Below are positions 1 through 5,164 of a stretch of DNA of 5,779 bases, in pieces. Source of the DNA: RGDT01 sp046719305 (lineage in GTDB: Bacteria; Planctomycetota; Planctomycetia; Gemmatales; Gemmataceae). The notes beneath the pieces were generated by a model, which saw only the letters and a program-made list of their open reading frames with translations, made no database searches and was not told the DNA's origin. Position numbers and translations under genes: made by a program. Position 1 is the first letter of the stretch, and every line of letters begins with the position of its first letter. The stretch is taken from positions 1 to 5,779 of the forward strand of contig JBDNDE010000296.1 in NCBI GenBank assembly GCA_046719305.1, given 5' to 3'.

Positions 1-15
1 CTGGGCCGAACGAGA

Positions 16-657
16 TTAAAAACCACGCCGGCCTTCGAGGGCGTCAGCGAGCATTTGGTTGTTGGCAAACTCTAAGACAGAGCCAGAGGGCAACCCGCGT
101 GCCAATCGTGTGACGCGGACCCCCAGCGGCGTTAAGAGGCTAGAAAGATACAACGCGGTACCGTCTCCCTCGGTGGTAGGGTTGGTGGCCATGATGACTT
201 CTTGAACACCGCCTGCTCGAACGCGCGACAGCAGTTGCTCGATGGTGAGGCGATCAGGCCCGATCCCTTCGAGGGGTGAAAGGCGTCCGTGCAGGACGTG
301 ATACAACCCGCGATAGGACCCGGAACGTTCCAAGGCGGTGAGGTCGCGAGGTTGTTCGACCACACAGACTAACGAGGCATCGCGACGTGGGTTGCTGCAC
401 AACACGCAGATTTCTTGTTCGGTTGGGGCACAGCAGACCGCACAACGCCGAATCTGTTCCTTGATCGCTCGCAAGGCCTCTGCCAGGGCCATCACTTCTT
501 CCCGCCGCGCTGACAGCAGATGGTGCGTCAGCCGTTCCGCGGTTTTCGGACCGATTCCGGGTAGCTTAGCGAGTTCGGCCATCAGCCGATCGAGCACCCC
601 CAGAGGACGGTGGCCCGACAGATCAGAGGGTGCGGTAGAGGACACGGTCGGGTTCAT
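16..657 (-). CDS. recR: Recombination mediator protein RecR
   Basis: RecR acts in the cytoplasm with RecO (and RecF) to load RecA onto SSB-coated single-stranded gaps during recombinational repair. The 213-residue product has the family's full architecture: a helix-hairpin-helix around residues 29-48 (LPGIGPKTAERL), a four-cysteine zinc site (C72, C75, C84, C87), a Toprim domain from about residue 96 with E101 in VVE and the acidic NPTTEGD segment at 159-165, and the usual C-terminal LARGLPSG and ALEGRR motifs. E. coli RecR has 201 residues; the surplus is an N-terminal extension of about 16 residues (MNPTVSSTAPSDLSG). No other ATG lies before the conserved HhH region except M26, which would cut into it, so the ATG at 657 is kept; a GGAAGA-like ribosome site lies just upstream. 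It begins 30 bases after ybaB ends, consistent with one dnaX-ybaB-recR transcript. Identification is secure. Confidence 0.97.
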   Translation of the reverse strand: MNPTVSSTAPSDLSGHRPLGVLDRLMAELAKLPGIGPKTAERLTHHLLSARREEVMALAEALRAIKEQIRRCAVCCAPTEQEICVLCSNPRRDASLVCVVEQPRDLTALERSGSYRGLYHVLHGRLSPLEGIGPDRLTIEQLLSRVRAGGVQEVIMATNPTTEGDGTALYLSSLLTPLGVRVTRLARGLPSGSVLEFANNQMLADALEGRRGF

Positions 658-687
658 GTTGTTCTTCCGCTGGACTGTCGGGAACGC

Positions 688-1038
688 TTAACCAACGCCC
701 GGTAACTTCAGACCAGGGGGCAGCCCTAGCGTCTCGGTCATTTTGGCCGTCTCAGCGGCGATGGCCTCGCGTGCCTTATTCATCGCCTGGTTGACAGCAC
801 TGCGGATCAGGTCCTCGAGCATCTCGCGGTCATGGAGTTGCAACACTTCGTCGCTGAGTGTCACCGCCAAAAGTTCGAGCCGGCCGTTGACCTTGGCCCG
901 GACCATCCCCGCACCGGCGTCTCCCTCGACGAGGATCTGGCCCAAACGGGCCTGCATGGCCTGGATTTGTTCCTGAAGGCGAGGCACGCTGGAGAGCAGG
1001 CCGACCATTGCACCCATGTTTTTGAACAGATCAAACAT
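688..1038 (-). CDS. ybaB: YbaB/EbfC family nucleoid-associated protein
   Basis: This small cytoplasmic protein belongs to the YbaB/EbfC family, whose members form dimers that bind DNA. The family is almost always encoded between dnaX and recR, as here. From the chosen start it has 116 residues, close to the family's usual 100-110. The N-terminal half is a long amphipathic helix (LQEQIQAMQARLGQ), followed by the beta-strand region typical of the family (residues VRAKVNGRLELLAVTLSDEV) and a helical end (LIRSAVNQAMNKAREAI). The protein ends in a glycine/proline-rich tail (LPPGLKLPGVG). An in-frame ATG at 1050 would add MRRQ and overlap the dnaX stop in an ATGA arrangement. I prefer the ATG at 1038 because GAGG lies 6 bases upstream and the product then begins MFDLFKNMG, as relatives do. 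The gene symbol rests on family and synteny; identity is clear despite low sequence conservation. Confidence 0.92.
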   Translation of the reverse strand: MFDLFKNMGAMVGLLSSVPRLQEQIQAMQARLGQILVEGDAGAGMVRAKVNGRLELLAVTLSDEVLQLHDREMLEDLIRSAVNQAMNKAREAIAAETAKMTETLGLPPGLKLPGVG

Positions 1039-1044
1039 TTGACG

Positions 1045-1048
1045 CCTC
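1045..1048 (-). promoter_or_regulatory. Ribosome binding site deciding the ybaB start
   Basis: The coding strand reads ATGAGGCGTCAAATG. GAGG lies 6 bases before the second ATG (1038), while the first ATG (1050) has only an AGG directly abutting it. This favours initiation at 1038. The site overlaps the dnaX stop codon, so ribosomes finishing dnaX would be placed right on it, suggesting translational coupling. Confidence 0.55.
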
Positions 1049-2807
1049 ATCCTGGTTTTCGGGTGTCATCGCCGAAGCCTTCATCGACGCGGTGAATCGT
1101 TGCTCCCAAGACTTCCATCGCTCTTTTCACCAAGGCAATCCGTTGGACTTCCTCCTTGGGTGAGCGGCGAACGGCTCGCGACAGATCATCTGCTTGGGCC
1201 GTTGGGGCCTCGGCTTGATGGGTGTCGATAGTTACTTTCCATTCTTGCCCCGTCAGTTCCTGGAGAGCTTTCTCCAGCCGAGCGAGGCTTTCTGGCCGCT
1301 GGCAGTACTCACGCTCTTTATTATAGGCCGGGGAAAAGCGAAAAACCAGAGCGTTTGGCCCGATTCTTGCTGGGGCACCCGCTCGGGCCAGTTGACCCCC
1401 TAGCATCGTCCCCAATTTCGTCAGCACCGTTGGCCACTGCTCGTTCCATCGCTCGATCGAGAGTGGACCTAGGGAAGCGACGGATGGCTCAGAAGCGGGT
1501 GTCAGGTAGTTTTTTTTTATCGCCTCACCGGTGTCGCCCAGTCGCGGCACCGGGGCTAAGCCGCTTATCACGGAACGGGAGGGGTCCCCCCCGGAGCCGC
1601 GTGTCGCGTGACGCAGCTGGGCTACCAGAGTCGCCAACTGTCCCAACGGCACCAAGTCAGCTAAGTGGGCCAGACGAATCAGGGCCATCTCGACCAGAGT
1701 ACGGGCGTGGTTGCTACCGCGTAGGCGAGCCTTGGCTGTCGAGAGAACATCCAGGCCGGCGAGGATGGCATCAAGGGAAAGCGAGCGTGCCTGTTTCTCT
1801 AGTGTCGCATGATGTCGTGCAGGGACCGACAAATCACGCCCCTGCAGACCGCCGACGTGAACGACCATCAAGTCGCGCCAGTAAGCGATTAGTTGATCAA
1901 GCAACTCGCCCAACTGCAAGCCGCTGAGCGAGACCTCGGCCAACTGATCTAGCACGAGAGCGGGGTTTTTAGCGAGAATAGCTTCGCTAAGCGCGAGGAT
2001 GCGGTCGTCGCCTGCCGTGCCGAGCAGCCGATGGACCTGATCAGCGGTAAGCTTGTCCTCGGCGAAGGCCAGCAGCTGATCGAGCAGCGATTGGGCATCG
2101 CGCATGGAGCCACCGGCCCGGCGGGCGATAAGTTCCAGAGCGTCTGGGTCGGCCTGCAAGCCCTCGCGTTGGACAATGTGATGCAATTGCTCCACGATCC
2201 GGGGTAGGGCGATACCTGCAAAATCGAAGCGTTGGCAACGCGACAAAATGGTGACCGGCACCTTTTGCACATCGGTGGTCGCGAAGATGAATTTGACATG
2301 GGGCGGCGGTTCTTCCAACGTTTTGAGCAGCGCGTTGAACGCCTCCTTGGTTAGCATGTGGACTTCGTCGATGATGTAGATTTTGAAGCGGCCGCGGGAA
2401 GGTTTATATTGGACATTGTTGCGAATGTCGCGAATCTCATCGATGCCACGGTTGCTAGCGGCATCCATTTCAATGACATCAACATCCTCGCCCGAAGCGA
2501 TATTCAGGCAGTTGGCACACAGGCCACAGGGGCTAGGAGTTGGGCCATTTTGACAGTTGAGGGCTTTGGCCAGGATGCGAGCGGTGGAGGTTTTACCGAC
2601 TCCGCGAGCGCCAGTAAAAAGGTAGGCGTGTGCGACTCGGTTGGCTGCCAGGGCGTTGCTCAAGGCCCGGGCTACCGGTTCTTGGCCGACGAGTTCCGCA
2701 AAGGTTTGCGGTCGATAACGCCGAGCCAAAACGGTGTAGGTCTCGCCACGGGCAGCAGTGGCAGGTGTTGAAGCAGCAGAATCAGCCTTGGCCGCTTTTT
2801 TCGCCAT
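1047..2807 (-). CDS. dnaX: DNA polymerase III subunits gamma and tau
   Basis: DnaX is the ATPase of the replicative clamp loader, which opens the sliding clamp and places it on primed DNA; its long form tau also links polymerase cores. The 586-residue product shows a canonical AAA+ module: Walker A GARGVGKT (66-73), a zinc site (C85, C94, C97, C100), Walker B DEVH (147-150), sensor 1 FATTD (175-179), the SRC arginine-finger motif (189-191) and sensor 2 GGSMRDA (232-238). The collar domain spans roughly 248-384. A low-complexity linker (about 400-445) follows, then a tau-specific C-terminus. Within the linker, codons 430-433 (ATA AAA AAA AAC) form an A9 run followed by near stops in both other frames, so a truncated gamma form of 434-439 residues is likely. 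The ATG at 2807 gives a lysine/alanine-rich N-terminal extension of about 20 residues and has no clear Shine-Dalgarno. The SRP RNA lies 41 bases upstream; the stop overlaps an ATG of ybaB. Confidence 0.97.
   Translation of the reverse strand: MAKKAAKADSAASTPATAARGETYTVLARRYRPQTFAELVGQEPVARALSNALAANRVAHAYLFTGARGVGKTSTARILAKALNCQNGPTPSPCGLCANCLNIASGEDVDVIEMDAASNRGIDEIRDIRNNVQYKPSRGRFKIYIIDEVHMLTKEAFNALLKTLEEPPPHVKFIFATTDVQKVPVTILSRCQRFDFAGIALPRIVEQLHHIVQREGLQADPDALELIARRAGGSMRDAQSLLDQLLAFAEDKLTADQVHRLLGTAGDDRILALSEAILAKNPALVLDQLAEVSLSGLQLGELLDQLIAYWRDLMVVHVGGLQGRDLSVPARHHATLEKQARSLSLDAILAGLDVLSTAKARLRGSNHARTLVEMALIRLAHLADLVPLGQLATLVAQLRHATRGSGGDPSRSVISGLAPVPRLGDTGEAIKKNYLTPASEPSVASLGPLSIERWNEQWPTVLTKLGTMLGGQLARAGAPARIGPNALVFRFSPAYNKEREYCQRPESLARLEKALQELTGQEWKVTIDTHQAEAPTAQADDLSRAVRRSPKEEVQRIALVKRAMEVLGATIHRVDEGFGDDTRKPG
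1510..1518 (-). promoter_or_regulatory. A9 slippery site in dnaX for making gamma
   Basis: Nine consecutive A residues on the coding strand span codons 430-433. In the zero frame, translation continues to full-length tau. A -1 shift (or one extra A in the mRNA) reads K-L-P-D-T-R-F and stops at TGA 1491-1489, giving about 439 residues. A +1 shift (or one A lost) reads T-T and stops at TGA 1504-1502, giving about 434 residues. Both products end after the clamp-loader core, close to the 431 residues of E. coli gamma. In Thermus thermophilus dnaX an A9 run gives gamma by transcriptional slippage, while E. coli uses an A-AAA-AAG ribosomal frameshift. Which of the two mechanisms acts here cannot be told from sequence. 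That slippage occurs is inferred; the run and the stops are seen directly. Confidence 0.75.
1528..1553 (-). other. Hairpin just upstream of the dnaX A9 run
   Basis: Bases 1544-1553 and 1528-1537 can pair in the dnaX mRNA as a 10-position stem (CCGGTGCCGC with GCGACACCGG) around a 6-base loop, with one C-A mismatch. The hairpin ends 9 bases before the A9 run. A structure on the 5' side of a slippery tract might influence realignment of polymerase or ribosome, but E. coli dnaX uses a 3' hairpin and I see no convincing one here. A chance fold in GC-rich coding sequence is equally possible. Confidence 0.35.
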
Positions 2808-2848
2808 GATCTGTGGCAGGGTTTAAGGGGAGGACAAATCAACAGCAG

Positions 2849-2969
2849 CGCGGTGGGGTGCCGGAAGGGTTACCCATCGACTCGGTCCATTGCGTATGGC
2901 TGCTCCCGTCAAGGCCTGACCAGGTTGGCAACTTTCCTCTCAATGGGGCCCTTCCGACACCTCACCGCG
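2849..2969 (-). ncRNA. ffs: Small bacterial signal recognition particle RNA (4.5S type)
   Basis: This is the RNA scaffold of the signal recognition particle; it binds Ffh and the receptor FtsY to target nascent membrane proteins. The coding strand contains the hallmark helix 8 segment, GGTCAGG (2921-2915) and GAGCAGCC (2905-2898), nearly identical to E. coli 4.5S RNA and with the same 24-base spacing overall. The ends form a long outer helix: 2969-2949 pairs with 2869-2849 over about 21 positions with only a few wobbles or mismatches. A further 8-bp helix joins 2947-2940 with 2880-2873. The length of about 121 bases fits the Alu-less bacterial type. The apical loop appears to be UGAC (2911-2908) instead of the usual GGAA. 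Exact ends are estimated from the outer helix. It sits 41 bases before dnaX, as scr does in Bacillus, and no terminator separates the two. Confidence 0.9.
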
Positions 2970-2978
2970 TTTAACCGA

Positions 2979-3005
2979 GCCTTCTTTCTTCGGAAAAAAG
3001 AAGGC
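2979..3005 (-). terminator. Hairpin between the isomerase gene and the SRP RNA
   Basis: GCCTTCTTT (2979-2987) and AAAGAAGGC (2997-3005) form a perfect 9-bp inverted repeat that extends by two more pairs past one mismatch, closing on a 3-base loop. It starts 18 bases beyond the stop of the isomerase gene, where a terminator would be expected. No T tract follows on either strand; the only T run is inside the stem. It could therefore be a terminator of non-classical form, a 3' stabilising hairpin, or part of the leader of an SRP RNA precursor. Confidence 0.4.
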
Positions 3006-3023
3006 TTCCGGGCTGTTGTATTC

Positions 3024-3956
3024 TCACTTGTTACTGGTTTGAATCGTTATTTTGCGAATCACGATCGGGTTCTCCGGTCGACGTCCGACTAGATCCTGAT
3101 CCTCCTTCACGATCGGCTTCTGGTATATCTTACGGGCCGTGTCCAGCCCCTTGACCACTTTTCCAAACAAGGTGAGGTGGCCATCGAGAAACGGAGCCTT
3201 GCTTAAACAGATGTAAAACCGACAAGCTGCCGTATCTGGACCGATCTCCCGACAGGCCCCCAACGCACCTTCTTCGTGACTTTGCACCTTGGCGTCCGTC
3301 GGTTCGTCTTTGAGCCAATAACCAATCGATCCCATGCCGGCAGCGCCGCGGCCTTCGGGGCAACCGCCTTCGAGGGACTCGAACTTCCCCTCGTCGGTCA
3401 CTTCTAGGCGGGTCCGCTCAAACAACAAGCCATTGTAATAGCCGGCACGCGCCAAAGCAACGAAGTTACGCACATGATTGGGGGCTTGCTCGGGAAACAG
3501 TGCCACCTCGATGATCCCCTCGTCCGTGTGGATCTGGGCCGTGTAGTGGATTTTGTTGCCCTGGCTATCCACAAAGCGAATGTCGTCCCAGATCTTCATC
3601 ACCGTCTCGAGAATCTGAAAGGTTGGCCTACCCGAGTACAACACATCTGGCGGTCGCAACGCATCTTGGGGAGCATCGTCCCCAGAGCGAGTAGCCTCGG
3701 CAAAGCTGCGGTGCAGCGCATCGCGGGTAGTGGGCGAAGACACCTGAGGCTGTTGAGGCGACATGGGCGTCCGCGGTTGCGGCTGCTGGCTGGACGTGGA
3801 CCTCTGAGGCCCTGGGGCCGGCGGCTCCACGGTTCGTGGTTGCGTGACAGTTGGGATCTGGTCTTCCGCAGTCGCGGCGACTGGTGCCTTGGTTCCACAA
3901 CCTATTACGCTTACAACAGCGGCCACCAACGAGCCGCGTACAAACCACGACATCAT
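3024..3956 (-). CDS. Cyclophilin-type peptidyl-prolyl isomerase, predicted lipoprotein
   Basis: The predicted product is an exported, lipid-anchored protein with a cyclophilin domain, which would catalyse cis-trans isomerisation of proline bonds in envelope proteins. From the chosen start it has 310 residues. It opens with MMSWFVRG, a hydrophobic stretch and a lipobox VIGC with the lipidated cysteine at residue 20. A proline/glutamine/serine-rich linker follows (about 22-75). The cyclophilin domain runs from about 138 to 308: TDEGIIEVALFPEQAPNHV (144-162), NFVALARAGYYNG, FERT (179-182), GSIGYWLKDEP, and FLDGHLTLFGKVVKG (256-270). The arginine equivalent to the catalytic one is kept (R181), but its preceding histidine is E180, and the usual QGGD is replaced by LEGGCP, so activity may be altered. 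The start at 3956 is chosen over the longer frame from 4064 because GGAG lies 6 bases upstream and the signal peptide then begins properly. A second ATG follows directly at 3953. Confidence 0.85.
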   Translation of the reverse strand: MMSWFVRGSLVAAVVSVIGCGTKAPVAATAEDQIPTVTQPRTVEPPAPGPQRSTSSQQPQPRTPMSPQQPQVSSPTTRDALHRSFAEATRSGDDAPQDALRPPDVLYSGRPTFQILETVMKIWDDIRFVDSQGNKIHYTAQIHTDEGIIEVALFPEQAPNHVRNFVALARAGYYNGLLFERTRLEVTDEGKFESLEGGCPEGRGAAGMGSIGYWLKDEPTDAKVQSHEEGALGACREIGPDTAACRFYICLSKAPFLDGHLTLFGKVVKGLDTARKIYQKPIVKEDQDLVGRRPENPIVIRKITIQTSNK

Positions 3957-3962
3957 GATCTT

Positions 3963-3966
3963 CTCC
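3963..3966 (-). promoter_or_regulatory. Ribosome binding site deciding the isomerase start
   Basis: GGAG (within GGGAGAAG) lies 6 bases before the ATG at 3956 and 9 bases before the adjacent ATG at 3953. It supports starting at the signal peptide and argues against the in-frame ATG at 4064, which would bury the signal peptide behind 36 extra residues. Confidence 0.7.
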
Positions 3967-4177
3967 CGGGCGACGAGGTCAGAAACGACCGTATTACCTG
4001 CCAACGATGGCCCGATAACCTCCGGAGTCGACGAAATCAAGGCGAGGCATATCACAGCTGGCAAGGCAGCAGAGGACAGGACGAACTCCGGGCGAAGTTT
4101 CTTCTTGCAATCCGGCGCGGGCGGCGTTAGTGTAAAAAAAGTCCCCTTACTTCTTCGCGGTCGCCAGTTCTCTCCTC

Positions 4178-4183
4178 AAGGAG
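4178..4183 (+). promoter_or_regulatory. Strong ribosome binding site of the TPR gene
   Basis: AAGGAG sits 8 bases before the ATG at 4192. It is the best Shine-Dalgarno in the window and fixes the start, although the reading frame stays open upstream to 3844 across the divergent gap and into the isomerase gene on the other strand. Confidence 0.85.
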
Positions 4184-4191
4184 ACCGTGTT

Positions 4192-5133
4192 ATGATTGCG
4201 GATCGTGTCGAACAGCTTTGCCAACAAGCTCAGCGAGCGATAGCTCAACGCGATTGGGATCAAGCAAAACAATCCTACCTGATGGCCCTGGGCCAACGTA
4301 GCAACTCACCGGACATTCACTATGGCTTGGCGACGGTCTACTTCCAGCTTCGAGAACTGACCAGTGCCAGCCATCATTTTCGTGAAGTAACTCGGCTGGA
4401 TCCATTACGAGCCTCGGCATATATTAACCTTGGAGCAGTGCTGAACTTACTGGGCGAATACGAAGAGGCGATCAAAGCGTTAAGGCGCGGTTTGCAACTG
4501 GATGGCACTCGTGTCGAGGGCTACTACAACCTCGGACTGGTCTACCGCCGGAAAAACCAATTCGATCTAGCCATCGAGGCTTATAAAGAAGCGTTACGGC
4601 TCAATCCGCGAATGGCGGATGCTCATCTGAATTTGGCCAACATGTATTATGATCGGTTGCAGTATGAGCCAGCGTTGCGGCACTATCAGGAGGCGTTGAA
4701 GCTCCGGCCCGGATGGGAGAAAGCCCAGGAAGGGGTGGAACGTACGCAGCAACAACTCACTCCTTCTCGGCCAGGAACGGCCGCTTCTGCCTCTGCCTCG
4801 GAGAGGGAGGAGGGGGCCAAAGTGCCGACCGCTGTCCCTTCGGAACGAGTGGTCGACCCGGTCTACGACGGTGTCTTCCTGAGTCAGTTGCATCAACTCT
4901 CGGCCGTGGCTGTCCAAACGGGGCAACTGCTTCATGATGTGGTGCTGCAGGAAGTCGAGCCGTCTATTAAGCAGCTTTCTACGGTTTTGATGAACGCGCG
5001 TGGTTCGCGGCACGAATTGGAAGTCTGTCTGGAACGCTATGAGGCGGCTTTGTCTCGGATGAAGACGGCCCATCAAGCCCTAAAGACCCAAATGGAGCGA
5101 TTGGCCGACCAGGGCAAGCGATTCCCGACGTGA
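4192..5133 (+). CDS. Tetratricopeptide repeat protein of unknown role
   Basis: The 313-residue product consists of about five tandem TPR units (roughly residues 6-39, 41-73, 74-107, 108-141 and 142-175) with typical signatures such as AYINLGAVLNLLGEYEEAI and AHLNLANMYYDRLQYEPAL. TPR arrays are protein-docking scaffolds, so the partner, not a reaction, defines the role; it is not known here. A low-complexity Pro/Ser/Ala linker (about 190-215) leads to a second helical region (about 225-313), whose end (HELEVCLERYEAALSRM onward) looks like a coiled coil. There is no signal peptide or membrane segment, so the protein is probably cytoplasmic. It is divergent from the cyclophilin lipoprotein across a 235-base gap that presumably holds promoters for both, although I found no convincing -35/-10 pair there. 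No terminator is visible before the next gene 31 bases on. The TPR call is firm; the function is unassigned. Confidence 0.85.
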   Translation: MIADRVEQLCQQAQRAIAQRDWDQAKQSYLMALGQRSNSPDIHYGLATVYFQLRELTSASHHFREVTRLDPLRASAYINLGAVLNLLGEYEEAIKALRRGLQLDGTRVEGYYNLGLVYRRKNQFDLAIEAYKEALRLNPRMADAHLNLANMYYDRLQYEPALRHYQEALKLRPGWEKAQEGVERTQQQLTPSRPGTAASASASEREEGAKVPTAVPSERVVDPVYDGVFLSQLHQLSAVAVQTGQLLHDVVLQEVEPSIKQLSTVLMNARGSRHELEVCLERYEAALSRMKTAHQALKTQMERLADQGKRFPT

Positions 5134-5157
5134 CAAAATGCAGCCCCGGGCTATACT
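5130..5157 (+). promoter_or_regulatory. Candidate sigma-70-like promoter for the oxidoreductase gene
   Basis: GTGACA (5130-5135, 5 of 6 to TTGACA) and TATACT (5152-5157, 5 of 6 to TATAAT) are separated by 16 bases. The -35 element overlaps the TGA stop of the TPR gene. Transcription starting about 7 bases beyond the -10 would begin at or next to the ATG at 5165, giving a leaderless or nearly leaderless mRNA. This is a consensus match only. Confidence 0.5.
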
Positions 5158-5164
5158 GAGGGGC

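Noticed and set aside
1355..1927. A 190-residue plus-strand reading frame inside dnaX
   Set aside because: It is antisense to well-conserved dnaX codons, has serine/arginine-rich composition without recognisable motifs, and is best explained as a shadow frame.
2796..2801. Run of six A's in the dnaX start region as a second slippery site
   Set aside because: It is short, simply encodes the lysines of MAKK, and lies in a position with no known role in making gamma.
3015..3043. TTCAAA-N17-TACAAC on the minus strand as a promoter for the SRP RNA
   Set aside because: Each element matches only 4 of 6 consensus bases and the start would lie about 40 bases before the SRP RNA 5' end; the spacing is good but this is too weak to list as a feature.
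3957..4064. Longer N-terminus of the isomerase from the ATG at 4064
   Set aside because: It would put 36 residues before a clear signal peptide with lipobox, while a good ribosome site precedes the ATG at 3956.
4105..4133. TTGCAA-N17-TAGTGT on the plus strand as the TPR gene promoter
   Set aside because: The -10 element matches only 3 of 6 bases; correct spacing alone is not enough.
4134..4140. Run of seven A's in the divergent intergenic region
   Set aside because: A single A tract without phased partners or an adjacent promoter match; could be part of an upstream element but nothing supports it.
3844..4191. Longer N-terminus of the TPR protein
   Set aside because: The extension overlaps the isomerase gene antisense and lacks TPR-like composition; AAGGAG at 4178 fixes the start at 4192.
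4594..5076. A 160-residue minus-strand reading frame inside the TPR gene
   Set aside because: It is antisense to clear TPR repeats and shows no motif or plausible ribosome site; treated as a shadow frame.
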